Shown here: positions 42,256-54,200 of the stretch, piece by piece | How the letters are laid out: every line of letters starts with the position of its first letter | Position numbering within the stretch: position 1 is the stretch's first letter | Origin: Pleurostoma richardsiae | Taxonomy: Eukaryota; Ascomycota; Sordariomycetes; Calosphaeriales; Pleurostomataceae | Length of the DNA stretch: 64,000 nucleotides | Direction: 5' to 3' | Assembly (NCBI GenBank): GCA_030052745.1 | Contig: JANBVO010000012.1 | Span: 248,001 to 312,000, forward strand | The notes under the pieces: model-generated | Told to the model about the DNA's origin: nothing | Seen by the model: the letters and a program-made list of their open reading frames with translations, nothing else | Database searches by the model: none | Position numbers and translations under genes: made by a program

Positions 42256-43699
42256 TTCGGCTGCTGGGTGGGGATCGGAGCGGTGAAAGGGAGAGAGGTG
42301 TTGGGATAAGAGAGGGGTTGAGATGTTGATTATGGACGGTGCTCGGGGATGGACCGGGAGATCGACTGCAGATGGCGCGTTCTTGGGCGGGTAAGAAGAG
42401 TGATGACAAGCTTGCGAGGTGTTGAGCTGTTCGATGTCCTTCCAGCTCCACGCAGCAACGCAGCCTCTCTCAGCCTAGAGTTCAAGTTCCACTCCCTAGC
42501 TGCACGGCACGTGATTCGAGCCTTGAGTACCTGACGTAAGCAGCCAAACAGGTACCTAGGTACCCGTCCTTACGGAAAGACACAGGCTTGTCCGACGTCG
42601 GCAGGTCCCTTTGGTGGCGTCTCACAGATCCCGTGAATGCGAGGCGTGTCTCTCCATCTCTGTCTACGGTGTGATCGCTTCGAAAGCCTCGATTTGCGGT
42701 TGAGTCGTTCCGTCGGTAGAGACCTGTCTTGTCACACATGTCGACGTCCGATTCGGTGGGAACTACATGAGAATTACAATACAAAGGCTGCATATACACG
42801 TGGAATCCACCACCACCTGTCTGTAGCTTCAGTCTGTACGGTGTATGAAGGAGTACTTGGTCGAGGGCCAACGACTTTTAGATTTGGTGGTGGACAGCGC
42901 TCACATCAGTGAGTGCTTGCATTGCGTTGCGCTACGTCGGGTAGCCCACTGCCGCCCAATGCCGCCCCGTGGGTAGTGTTACTTAGTGCTCAGACTTGGC
43001 GGGATGGCCCAGCCAGCGAAGTGGAACTGAGAACCTCTTAGGCAGGCGGGCTCGCCCTGTTGGCTGCTGGCAGCTGCAGCTCCAGACGCAGTGTGGCATT
43101 TAATAAACCAGCATGCAAGTTGAACAATACATCGCACAGGATGGGAGGCAAAACAGATTTGCCCTAATCCGCCGGCATAGAGTTTGAGACCATGTAGAAT
43201 TCTCTATCAACAAACTGAAGAGCTGAGAAAATGGACGGCAGGCCTTCGACGAGGGCAACACGAGCGGCCGGATGTAGGAGAATGATGAGCAGGCAATAGG
43301 CAACAAACCCCGGTTCTCCATGCCCAAGGAACGCCTAATCCCAAACCATCGCAGCTACTGTGGCGATATAACAGCTGCCTTAAGTGAAATAGAAATACCG
43401 TGACTCCCGGCTTCCCTTCCGTGCCGTAGTAAAACCCCCTTCGATATCATGAGTCGTAGACAGCTTCAGCTGGCGTCCTTAAGGGAGCAGGGACGGATGT
43501 GTTTGGTATACCGCTGAAGTGTGCATGTCGAAGGGGAACAGGGAGATTGCCAGTCAACCCGGCCAACCAACGAAAACGATCATAGCCAAGGTCCAGACGC
43601 CGTAGGTGTAAGTGTAAGTGTCGTCGTGAGAAGCATGGGTCTAGAATGTTCGTAGATAAATGGGCACAGTATCGAAACCTGACGCCCCCGTCCGCTGAA
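42256..43699. other. Intergenic: RPT3 promoter and 3' side of the 140-aa gene
   Basis: About 1.4 kb without a supported ORF. A nested palindromic run of GGTACC and CCTAGG occurs at about 42550-42566. Confidence 0.45.
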
Positions 43700-44397
43700 T
43701 CAATGCGGCAGCATGTTCTTGATCTCCTCGTCGCTCAGCAGGATTTCGTGCACCGGTTCTCGGCGGTTCTCGAGCGGGGTGTAGTCGCAGTCGACGTAGG
43801 AAGGCAGGAAGATCTCTGAAGCACTGTTAGTGCGCTTCACCACATTAAATCAGAAGCACACAACGACGTACCCGGATTCCAGGCGAAGCCCTGGCTAGAG
43901 GAGAGGTATGAGATCTGTGTGGACATGTGAGTAAAACGGTTGACCCTGCCACCTCTTGTTCAGACGGGATTATGACACATACCAAGCGAGGCGGACCATC
44001 CGGCTCACCGATGTTGATGACGGTGCACTCCTGCTTCGAGATGGCAGTGCCTTGGCGGAGATATTGTTAGCAAGTTGCCTGCGGACTCGAAGTACCTGAC
44101 CAAACCCCAGGAAGACAATTATCACGGCAAATGTTGAGTGCGTGGGCCGTCAAGGTACTAGGAACGCACGACCTCGGAACTGGCGGGGACGAGGGACTCA
44201 CTCAGAAGACTAGGTCGACGCTCGTGAGAGGCCTTTTTGCTCGGCGTTGGCGTCGACGCGGCAGACGACGGTGTACGAGGCGACGTTGAGTATGTCGAGG
44301 ACGAGGAGCTGGCAGGTGTCTTGCTGCCGCGGTGGTGGTCGTGGCCGTAGGCCAGAGCCGCAGAGGGCGCAGTCGGGATGGCGATAGACGAAGACAT
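43700..44397 (-). CDS. Conserved-looking 140-aa protein of unknown function (four exons)
   Basis: I cannot assign a function. Model: exons 44202-44397, 43983-44050, 43872-43914 and 43700-43815 (introns 151, 68 and 56 nt); all phases close. The N-terminal half is Ser/Thr/Pro/Ala-rich and probably disordered (TPASSSSSTYSTSPRTPSS), followed by a basic KKASHERRPS. The C-terminal half is compact and reads like a conserved core: TAISKQECTVINIGEPDGPP, then RLISYLSSSQGFAWNPEIFLPSYVDCDYTP, then LENRREPVHEILLSDEEIKN, ending in MLPH. No signal peptide or membrane helix. Confidence in the gene is good because four exons join to one low-stop, structured protein; a role would be guesswork. Confidence 0.78.
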
Positions 44398-45495
44398 GGT
44401 GACTGACACAAGGCCCCGACGATAAGGCAACGCTTTGTTGGGCAAGTATGCAGTAAGGGACAGCAGATGGGTTCAGCCGAAGAGCACAGGAGAGGCAGAC
44501 GTCACGATCGAGCGTTGACCGACGGAAAGCGTTGAGGGAGGCTGAGTCAACCGTGGGGTCGGGACGTCAGAGGTCTGGTTTGAGGAGGAACGAAGACTAC
44601 AGGAGAGGGAAGATCGGGAACTAGGAGAGGTGAGGAAGTCACGAAAGAAGACGACAGGCAGGTAAGGCACTCCTGGAAGGTCAAACAAAGGGTCGCGGAC
44701 CTTGTGATCTGGTGTTAGTGGTGGTTAGTCGGTGGTGAAGTAAGGCAGGGTCAGGTAGGATTCAAGGAGAAGTGAATGCAGGTCGACCAATTCCCGAGAG
44801 CCAGTTGGCGCAGCCTGATGTGATTGATCGGGGGAAGCACAAGAGCAGGCAGAGGGGCGGCTTGATAGAGCAGCTGCCTCAGATGCCGCCTGATCCTTAA
44901 CAGCACAGTATGAATCACAGCCGGACTCGCATCATCGTCAGTGCGGGAGGGTGGGGAAGCTTGCGGTACTTGGTACAAGCTGAGCTTGTCCGTTTGACGC
45001 TGCTGGCGCTGAGGATCACGCGGGATGCCAGAGAACCTGGCCCAATACGGATAAAGTATGCAGTACCCGCGGGTCCTTGGTGGCTGGGGCACCTATCGGA
45101 ACCCACCGGAGCTGCTGTTGTGTCAGTATTGCTCCACCAGACAGCATCGCGGACAGTTACGGCAGATATCAGATCGACTGCATGTTTATGCGGGTTTCTG
45201 TTACGGTCCCTAGCTGCTGCAGGGGCATCTTTAGCGTCAATCTGCCACCTAGTCCGCCTCGTCACGGGAGACACCATGAGCCAATCAATTTCAGGCGGGT
45301 CTGATAACGCTTGCGCACAGACCAGGAAGTCACGATAAGGAAGGCCATTCCCCCGCTAACAATCTGCTCCGCGTATGGAAGTAAACACGCGAATCACTAG
45401 CAGGGCTGCATCTGTAGAGAGAGCAACGGTTGACAACATCTATCAACCCTGTAACTCTGTTCTTCTCAGGACGACGTTCCTCTCAAACACCGAAA
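44398..45495. promoter_or_regulatory. Divergent region between the 140-aa gene and MIS14
   Basis: About 1.1 kb between divergent start codons. The minus strand next to the 140-aa gene is pyrimidine-rich (44470-44690), fitting a leader. No ORF was accepted. Confidence 0.45.
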
Positions 45496-46361
45496 ATGGA
45501 CCCAGATTCCGGCCACCGGCCAATTGAGCTGCAGGCTCCCGAAGATTTCACCTACCTCATCAACAACGTCCGGCGCGCCGCCGCCGAGCACATCAACGCC
45601 GCCTTCCCGCCGGTAGAGGGGCAGGACGGACAGGAGGACGAGCTCCGCGTCCGGATAGAGCAGCTAGTATACGACGTATGTCCTCTCCCAATCCCTCCCC
45701 ACGCCGAGTTTCTTCCAATGTCCCCCCTCCTGCTAACCTCGAAAAACAGTACATCAGGCAAACCTTCACCCTCGCCTCGCCGAACCTCACCATCAACGGC
45801 CTCCCCGTCGCCCCCGAGCCCTTCCTCTCCTCCGTCCACCCCTCCTCTGGCGGAGGGGCCTCCCCCCCGCCGCCGCCGGAGGAGCACTACGAGCCCTTCG
45901 ACGCGCGCAAGCGCCAGCGCGTGCAGGACCTCGCCCGCGAGGAGGAGGCGCTGCTCTCGCGCATCGCGGCCCTCAAGCGGCGCGTCCCCGGGGCCGCCGC
46001 GGCGCGCCACGCCGAGGCCTTCCGGGCGGCGCTGCGGGCGGACGAGGAGGCGCTAGAAGCCGCGCGGCAGAGGGCCGTCGCGGAGGTGGCGGGCCCTACC
46101 GCCGCGGTGACACCGCAGGAAGATGGTGGTGACGGTGATGAGGTCGGCGCTGGGGGGAAGACGAAGAAGGTCGCTGCTCTTCCGGGAAAGAAGAGGCGGG
46201 TCATGATCGATGTGGCGCCGCTGGAGCGGCAGGAGAAGATGGAGGAGGCGTACGCCGGCGCGGTGAAGACGCTGGGCCGGCTGAAGAGGGAGATGCCGGC
46301 TACCGTGGCGAAGATGGAGAGGGCGAGGGCAGCTGGAGAGTATGTGGTTACGCAGAGGTGA
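45496..46361 (+). CDS. MIS14: Kinetochore protein MIS14/NSL1 (MIND complex)
   Basis: Subunit of the Mis12/MIND complex that links centromeric chromatin to the Ndc80 complex at the outer kinetochore. Model, 263 aa: exons 45496-45675 and 45750-46361, intron 74 nt. Seen: PIELQAPEDFTYLINNVRRAAAEHINAAFPP, the Mis14 N-terminal helix, with the characteristic DELRVRIEQLVYDYIRQTFTLASPNLTINGLPV spanning the exon junction. The DARKRQRVQDLAREEEALLSRIA coiled coil starts near 125. A variable acidic and Gly-rich linker and a C-terminal helical block LGRLKREMPATVAKMERARAAGEYVV complete it. It is divergent from the 140-aa gene and convergent with SEC14. Confidence 0.9.
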
Positions 46362-46927
46362 AGAAATTGGAGTCGAATGGCTGTTCTTGGGGATTTCCCG
46401 GGACGCTCTTGCACATGGGGTCCGTCGCCGAATGGACAAGGGGGCTGCCTATAAAAGGAGGGTGGCTTTGTCTCAGGGCGGGATTGGCGTTTTTGGAGTC
46501 CTTGGTTACAAGCGGGCGTGGCACAAAGATAAGGGGTAAGGGACATCAGATACCATTGGCACTTCATGACTTCATGCGTTTGGCCAAGCACGTACACTAA
46601 GGCTAATGATACTGGGTATGAGGGCACTGGTCTGGATTTTATAAGAGAGGCCACAAAAAAACTACTGCTCCCAAAATGCCAAGGGCGAGTTTCTATATTA
46701 CCCGGGAAAGTGTAAGCAGCCCTTGACAAGGTAGCCTCTCAAAGTTCTTAAATGTATACGCCATCTCCTGACCAGAATGGACATCTTCATGCACAAGCGC
46801 TATTCTATCTCCCAGCGTGGGAGGAACAGTGCTCAACCGCCAACTCCTTCTCTCCTCTCGCTCTTCTAGCCCTACATCCCCAAGCAAAACTACACCTGTA
46901 TCCCGCACCTTAGACTTTCACAGCACT
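46362..46927. other. Convergent 3' region between MIS14 and SEC14
   Basis: 566 bp between two stop codons, expected to hold both 3' UTRs. No gene was seen. Confidence 0.5.
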
Positions 46928-48211
46928 TCAAGCCGCAGCGGGGGCAGCGGCACCAAGCGTAACCTCAGCACCATCGGCCTCGGCCGCAGGGGCAGCTTCA
47001 GTGGCGTCCGCCTCCTTGACCTCGGAACCCGTGTTCTCAATGGTGGTGCTCTCCGCTTGCGTCTCCCACTTGGCCGGCCGGGCCCACTCCTCCTCGCGCC
47101 AGGGGCCCATGTCGCTGAGAGAGCAGCCGCCGGGGCACTCGCAGGAGCCGCCGAAGACCTTGGGCAGGTTCTCAGGGGGTACCTGGGCGAGCAGCTCCTT
47201 CTGGTATCCGGAGCCGATGATGTGGATCTTCTGGGCGGTGACAGGGTCGATCCAGCCCTTGATGACGCTCCAGATGGCAGAGAAGCCCCACGGCGCGTTG
47301 ATGACGTACATGCGGCCCAGTCGCTCCGGGTAGTAGTTGTTGGACATGGCAGACGCCTGTCGGAGGTAGCCGTAGACCTGCGGGGCCTTGGAGAGGCCGA
47401 CGCCCTTGAGGTCCATGATGGTGCAGCACGTCTCGAGCAGGTGGCCTGCTTTGCGGCTGCAGGCGGGCAGCCGCGGGTCAGCGAGCCGCTCGTACTCGAC
47501 GGCCAGGTTCGTCAGCATGCGCTCCGGAGTCGTGATCTTGTACATAGCGGTCAGGTCAATATTGCCAAGCTGCTCGATGTACACAGGCCGGCCATCCTGG
47601 AGACAGTTTTTCAGTTAGCTACTCCCGCCACACCGATATATGCTGTGAAAACAGGAGGGCTGCCTCCTTACCTTGTCCGTCTTGTGGTAATATTGCGGAT
47701 AGTACTTGAAGATCTCGACCTTCTCGGGGAAATCCCAGGTGGGCACGGTCTCGTCCAGCTTGGTCTCTTTCCTCCAGTTCTCGCAGTCGACGAACCTGCA
47801 TCCTCGTGTCAGCACCGAGCGGCTCGCGCAACGATGTATATCCCTGGTGTTCCTACATCTTCAGCGACGCGTTTACGTCGAACTTCCGTGCTCGCAGGAA
47901 TCGCAGCTGGAACAAAGCACATGGGTCAGCCACAGACGCCCGTTTGGAGCCCAACCGACGCGCCAGTGATGAGAAAAGGGGCTGCTGGGCAGCGAGGGAG
48001 GGAAACACACCAGCGTCAGAGTGTCCAGGCGCTTAGTGAAGCCCTGAGCCTCGAGCATCATGCGGAACTGGTGAACCTGCGCCTGCTGCTGGGGCGACAG
48101 GTGGCCCGGGTGGCCACTCAGCGTGACGGTCGAGACGACGGGGAAGTCATAGTCGTCGTACTTGGGGTCGAGCTCCATGGCGGGGCTGGACTCGGTAGCA
48201 GCAGCAGCCAT
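46928..48211 (-). CDS. SEC14: SEC14 phosphatidylinositol/phosphatidylcholine transfer protein
   Basis: Cytosolic lipid-exchange protein that couples PtdIns and PtdCho metabolism and supports Golgi export. Model, 347 aa: exons 48011-48211, 47857-47906, 47672-47795 and 46928-47596 (introns 104, 61 and 75 nt). The CRAL-TRIO N-domain reads TKRLDTLTLLRFLRARKFDV across the first junction and continues ENWRKETKLDE. The lipid-binding fold has DGRPVYIEQLG, CCTIMDLKGVGLS, ERLGRMYVINAPWGFSAIW and the string-motif end GGSCECPGGCSLSDMGPW. The C-terminal 45 residues are Ala/Glu-rich and low complexity, longer than in yeast. No membrane segment. Several ATG-less open frames overlapping exon junctions are read-through shadows. 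Confidence 0.94.
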
Positions 48212-49235
48212 GGCGAAAAAGGGGTTCTGTCAAGTTGGGGTGAAGGTCGAGAAGGGAAGAAAGAAGGCCGTAAACAAGGTGTTTGGCAGAAGGAGATATC
48301 AAAAGGAGAGTCGGCGGTTTTGATGGGCCACTAGACCTGGGGAGGGAGCTTGTGGAGGAGACACCGCGATTAAATTGGCACGGCGTATTAACTATGGTTT
48401 GGTGGTCTCTAGCTGCGGGTTTTCGTCATAGCGAGGCGATGCCCTTGTAACGAGGTGCGACCCCACAAGTGCCCTCTACCTGCGGCTGGAGCTGCTGACA
48501 CTGCTCGAGTGATGGGTTACGTAACATGGGTGAGGTATTGTGTACGCCACGTACGATGACCCAAACCCCTGAGAGTACAATCCTCCATTCAGCAACTTCA
48601 ATATCAGCACGATGCCGCTATCTGCGCCTAGACGAACGCCATATTGAAAGTCCAACACATACCTACGATAGATACTACAGGTAGCACTACAGCACTGAAG
48701 ACAGGCGGCGTAGCCATGACCTGGTCACTGCATCACAGGCCCCGGTAACTGCAGCTATCGCATCGTCATGCCCGCCTTTAGGCAAAACCCCCTACTTTGT
48801 AGCACGATAGGCGGACGATGTCACCAGCGACTCCAAAAAGTCAAAATCGCTGCACTACTAAATGACGTCAACCACATGACAACGCAGCTGACGATGATGA
48901 GGCGCAGAGCAAGGACTCCTGACGGTGATGCCAGCTCCGAGATTGCTGGGATTTGTTTTCCATGAGCTTTTATGGTATTCTTGACACTCCTCCAGTGGTG
49001 GAGGGCATGCGTGTCTGCTTGTCTGCCTGTCTGCCTGGTTCTCTCAGGAGCCAAGAGCTCGAGCCATGGGACAAGCTCCACAGGCTTCACAGGCTTCAAG
49101 TTCCCTCCCCTCCTAGCCCTCATACTGTAGAAGGCGCATCCCTCGTTCCCCTCACATGAGGAGCCTCCATCACTCCTGGAATTAGTCCGTTTCTTCATCG
49201 TCCGGGCCTTGTCTCTGCAGATGACGTATCCGAGC
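48212..49235. other. Intergenic: SEC14 promoter and prefoldin 3 3' side
   Basis: About 1 kb. A long minus-strand open frame crosses into it from the prefoldin gene, but it follows retained-intron reading in the wrong frame and is not a gene. Nothing else was supported. Confidence 0.5.
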
Positions 49236-50317
49236 TCAGCCCTCGTCTTCTTTCCCCTTGCCTTTGCCTTTGGCCTTCTCCTCGTCTTGCTTCTCCTTCC
49301 GCTTCTGCACCACCTCCCAGTTGTACACCCTCGCCACAGCGACCTCCATAGTCTGTAGGCAAAGTCAGTCAGCAAACATCCACATGTCAAGGGGGTGTTG
49401 CACGAGTCCTGTACCGTGATCTGCTCCCGCAGGAAGTCCAGGTCCTCTTCGCAGTTCTCCAGGCTCTGCTTTGCGGCTCGTAACCTCTTGTCTAGTAGCT
49501 CATCCGCCTCGTCTATCGGGTACGCCAGCATGACGTTTGCCTGCAGGGAAGGCGAGGTCTGTCAGTGTCCATTGTCCACGACCGTCGAATAGGAGGTATA
49601 AGCCAGCACATACTCCTAGCCAGAGATAGACCTCATCCGTGGGCGGCACCTCGGCCTTTGCGTATAGGGTGTCGTTCAGCTCGAAGGTCGTTTCTATGGG
49701 GTCGGACTCGTCCTGCTCGGGGGTGTCAGCTCCGCTGGTAGTCGAATCTCCGCGCTCATCACCGCGTCGCACTCCCTCGTGTCACAGCCGCAGACGTACC
49801 GTCCTAGTATTCAAGAAGCGCACCGAGTCCAACGTCTTCTGTATGTCCGGCATCTTGTCCTTCAGCCCCGCGACCCTCCGCTGCAAGTTCGACTCCATAA
49901 ACTGGTATTTTCTGAACGCAGTACCAAAGCTGTCAGCCCCCTATACTATATGATCCTCCGCGCCCGGTTGGCCCCTGGCGATGCCACCAAGACGTCTTCG
50001 ACGGCTGGGAGAAGGAAGCCAGAAGACGCGGGGAGCAGGGTCGATGTGGCTCTCCTCCTGGGAGTGTCCGGGCGCAGGAACTCACGAGATCATCTCCTGG
50101 AAGCTGCGCAGCGTGGGCTCGACGTCCTCGCGTGACGAGACGTAGTCCTCGACCTTGTCGACGAACGGCGCATACGGGATGCCACGCGGATTGGTGGGCG
50201 CATCTTTGCTCCTGGTGATCGCAAGGAAGTTAGTTTCTCGTGCAGAGCAGAGACGGCGGGATGGAGGGGGTGTGGTGGCGCATACTCTGATGCGACTTCT
50301 TTGCCTTTACTCGCCAT
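49236..50317 (-). CDS. PAC10: Prefoldin subunit 3 (PAC10/VBP1)
   Basis: Alpha-class subunit of the hexameric prefoldin chaperone that hands nascent actin and tubulin to the CCT chaperonin. Model, 203 aa in six exons: 50286-50317, 50086-50211, 49800-49911, 49614-49712, 49415-49540 and 49236-49352 (introns 74, 174, 87, 73 and 62 nt). Seen: NPRGIPYAPFVDKVEDYV; the first coiled-coil helix through KYQFMESNLQRRVAGLKDKMPDI; the beta-hairpin region FELNDTLYAKAEV, then PPTDEVYLWLGANVMLAYP; the second helix EADELLDKRLRAAKQSLENCEEDLDFLREQIT; and a Lys/Gly-rich tail. Exon 4 must start at 49712, because the alternative CAG further upstream meets a stop. With cofactor C, it is the second tubulin-folding gene in the window; linkage is probably chance. 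Confidence 0.92.
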
Positions 50318-51255
50318 GGTGAGGGATAGAGACCGTTCTGCGAGACGACGGCGGGTGGAAGGCGGGAGGAGGAGGTGAAGCTGGAGATTTTCTGGAGCTT
50401 CAGGGATGTGTGAGCTGCTCGCCGGTCAGGCCTGATGTGGGGCACCGAACGGAGTTGATATTTGGCGGGGTACCTACCCGTCGTTTACCTGACAGTGTGC
50501 TGATGAGATGTCGTCTCTGCGTATCACTCTACGAAGTACGGAGTACCTCGGGACCTTACACCGAATTTAGAGTCAATAAATCATGAAATAAATATCGTTC
50601 GCCCATGTAAGTCCTGTATGGAAGAAGGTTGCCCTGAGTAACAGTTTTAGACCCCGTCGACAAGAACTACTGGAACACAACATCGCCGAGTAAGGGGCTG
50701 CTGGCATATGGTCGTATCAACACCACTTATCCTAGCGAAACACCCAGTGACACAATTACAAGAGAGTCCTAGTAGTAGTTCCTGATTTTCTTCTTATATT
50801 GCTCGCTCCAAAGCGGCGGCGTACTATCGTCAATCTGCGGCTGATCCGCTCTTTTTGAGAAAGCATCAACTTAACTCCTGGTTTCGTCTGCATTCATAGC
50901 ACAGATCAACATGGCACCAGCAATCCGTAATAGCACAGTAATCGATCCCAGTTCTGGACACGCTCTTCAAGTTTCCCATTCAGGTTTCCCAGAGCAAGAC
51001 GGGCTGCACGTCTTGTGAGCCGCAAATGAAAAACTCCAATGACTCCCCCGTCGCTTCACAAGGCCAATGTTGCCCTTCCAGACCGCGCTGTTTGGTATCA
51101 AGAGTCCGCCTCATACGGCATGGACATGTAAAGAAAATATCCCCAGGAATCAATACACTCTCGGACTGCAGTCCACCTCCAGTATCACTACTACCCTGGG
51201 CCACGCCGTTAGGCACAGCCCGGTTGCGGCTGTCCCTCGCACGCTTTCATCCTTT
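50318..51255. other. Region between prefoldin 3 start and frq stop
   Basis: 938 bp. It must contain the prefoldin 3 promoter (minus strand) and the frq 3' UTR. In Neurospora crassa a light-induced antisense transcript (qrf) starts beyond the frq 3' end; the equivalent promoter would lie here on the plus strand. No clear element was found. Confidence 0.45.
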
Positions 51256-54200
51256 CTAATCATCGTCCATCTCTTCGCTGCTACTGTAGCCGCTCTCTTC
51301 TCCACCGGCAGTGGCGACCGAGCTGCCGGTATGCAGCAACTCCCCGCTTCGGGCCCTGCGCCCGACACTGCCGCTACCGCTTCGTCGGGCATCGAGGGGA
51401 ATCCGTCGCGAGTGGCTGTGGGGCGGCCGCACGCTTGAGCTGTTTCGTGTGTTGCCCTCTTCACGACTGTTAAGGGGATCTTCATCTTCCTCGTCACCCT
51501 CGTCATTGGCGCTCAGTTCCTCCTCCTCCGCAAAGGTATTATCGGATTGATGAGGATTGGCCTTTTGAGAAACGGCTTCGATCTCTGCAGAAGACTCCGC
51601 CATCTCCTCATCGTCCTCCTCCGACTCCTCATCCGACTCAAGGAAGTCGAAGCCGGTTTCCGACTCCGAGCTCGAGCTGAAGGGCGGGTAGAACATAGCA
51701 GGTGCTGGTAGAGAGGCTGGCTCCAGTTTCTGCGGCGTGATGCGGAGATACTCAATTTCCACGGGAGGACTCTCTTCACGCAATTGAGTTGTCGCAGTTG
51801 GGGAGGCAGCGGACAGGGTAGCCAGCCGGGAGATGATGGAATCGGCAGTCTCCTCGGATACCGTCCGCCCTAACTGAGGTCGCCCTTCTGAGGTTCGGAC
51901 ATTGCGTGGTCGCCGAGTCAGGCATGCTACCCTGAAATGATCTTCCGGTATGACACCGCCCAGGCCGCAAGCCTCGAGACATGGCTCGAATTCTTCGAAC
52001 TTGGGGGTTGCGGGTTCATCGCACCATGGGAAATCACCTTCAACACCATCTGAATCCGTGCCATCGGTGATGAGCTCCGGCTCTGGCTGTCTGTCGGAGA
52101 CATCATCGCTATCCTGGTGGAGAGGGGTGGAACCGTCGCTTAAAGGCCTGAACGGCAGTGATGAGCCGGACAATGTCCTGCCAAATTGTGGCTTGTCCCC
52201 CTCGGTCGGGTCCGACTCTTGCGGCTGGCTCGTGGACGTCATCATGTACGTTGTCGGGGAGAGATCCCCAGCATCGCCTGACAGGTCAATACAGAACGGT
52301 GCGCCGCTGTAATAGACAATGGCCCCATCGTTTCGACGCCGCTTGCGTTGAGACGAGCCAGAGCCAGTGTGAGAATTAGGCATACGGTTGCTGTCACCTC
52401 CCCCACCGTAGGAACCTTGAGATGCCGACTCCTCCTCCGTGGACTCCTCAGCAGATGACTGTCGGTGGATGAACAGCGGCTTATAGTGGAAGCTTTCAGC
52501 CGAAGATCCGGAAGTTGTCTGCGTACGCAGGTTCGGCTGGTCTTTCGATGAAGCTTGTGTCGATCCTTCGGTCTTCCGTTTCTTCCGCTGCCCTTCCTCG
52601 TTCGAGCCCTCGGTATCATCCGTCGAAGAGCCCTTGGAAAGCTCACCGCTGCTGTCACTGCTGAACTTGGTCCCATCTATCCCACCACGCCACCTGATCT
52701 TTTGGCCGTCCGGCGACAGCTGGAACTTGGCGCTTTTCTCACTGACTGCGCTCCGGATGAAATCCTGAGTGACATTGGCGATGTGGAGTTGAGCCAAGTT
52801 GCTGAGAAGGTTCAGATACACCCAGCCTTCGGCATCCACACCCACGTCCCGTGGCTTGAAAGTGCTCTCTGAAAGATACTCGGGTGGTATGACACCTAGG
52901 TGGCGAATGTAATCCATGTTCTCCGACGGCATTTGAGCACGATCGGGATCCAAGTCGCGCGGCCTAGTTGGGCGCTGGTCTGCCAGTGGCACCGTGGGTG
53001 GTGAGGTGTCGTTGCTGCTCCTGCTCCCACTACCACCTCCGCTGCCTCCCGCCTTACCTCCAAGCTCCGTGTTTTCTCCGTTTGAGTTAGATGCGGATCT
53101 ATTATCTCTCGACCGGCTCTTCTTCCCAGAATCCGTAGATTGCATGACGGCCTCCCTGGATGCCTCCCCACTTGAGCCAACTACCGGCAAACTGGGCGGT
53201 ATGAAAACGGTCCCGGCCGTGGCAGGTGCTGCTGATGGATCTAAAGCCGGGGTCTGCTGGTTCTGTTGAGCGGGTTTGCCACCTAACTTCCCTGTAAACA
53301 GCTGCTCCAGCCTTCGGACCACCCATTTCTTCCTTTCCTTCTCGGTCATCAACATGTGACGAGGATACAGGCCCTCCGGAATATCCTTAAGGTAGGACTG
53401 GACCTTCTGATTTGATGATTTTGACCGCCCTGAAAACGGTCGACTCACGGAGTTTGAGGAGTTCGGTGCACCAGAGCTGGCACCCGTCGACATAGATGCG
53501 TAAGCCGAATCGGTAGGGCGGGACTTGGAAGAGGACGAAGACGCATGCTTCGAATTGGATAAGCTCGATCCATGGAGGCGCTTTGTGTGCTTCGGGGACG
53601 GCTTTCGCGGTGAGGATCCGGCGGAGGCATCACCGATGCCTGCAGCGAAATCGCGCAATGTCTCTTCGAGCTCCCGCTTCTTCCGTCGTGGCAGGCCATG
53701 CATTTTGATCTCGAATAACTTGTCTTCGTTCATAAGATCTCGACCGAACTGCTTGTAACGCTTCAGTTCCTCCTTCAATCGTTTGTTTTCAATGGTTAAG
53801 TCGTCGATAACACTCCGGAAGTCTGCAGCACTGCTACTACGGCTTAGAGTCGGCCTGATCTGAGAAGATGGTCCCAGGGAGCCAGGCGGGGGGTACGGCA
53901 GCATTGACGCCGGAGGAGGCACATGGCGCTCCTCGTTGGATGAATCGGTTTCGTTCTGAAAGAATGGAGGATCGACTACAGCACACTCTCAGTCAACGTG
54001 CTCAACGCAAGGCTGACTACTGGGGTGAGATGCTTACCGTCCATTGAGGTCGAATCATAGTTCACCGCCGCGTTGCGGTTCGAGCGATCAAACCATTTCC
54101 TGGCATCACTCTGGCCAGTTTGATGGCTCTCACCAGACGACTGACGTCGCGGCGGGCTGCCCTCGGCCGCCGCGGCTCGACTTCCTGGACTAGCTCTCAC

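Noticed and set aside
46817-48334. 505-aa open frame on the plus strand
   Set aside because: Runs antisense through SEC14 exons and introns alike; not a gene.
48821-49531. 236-aa open frame on the minus strand
   Set aside because: Its first part is prefoldin 3 exon 5; the rest comes from reading through the last intron in a frame that differs from exon 6.
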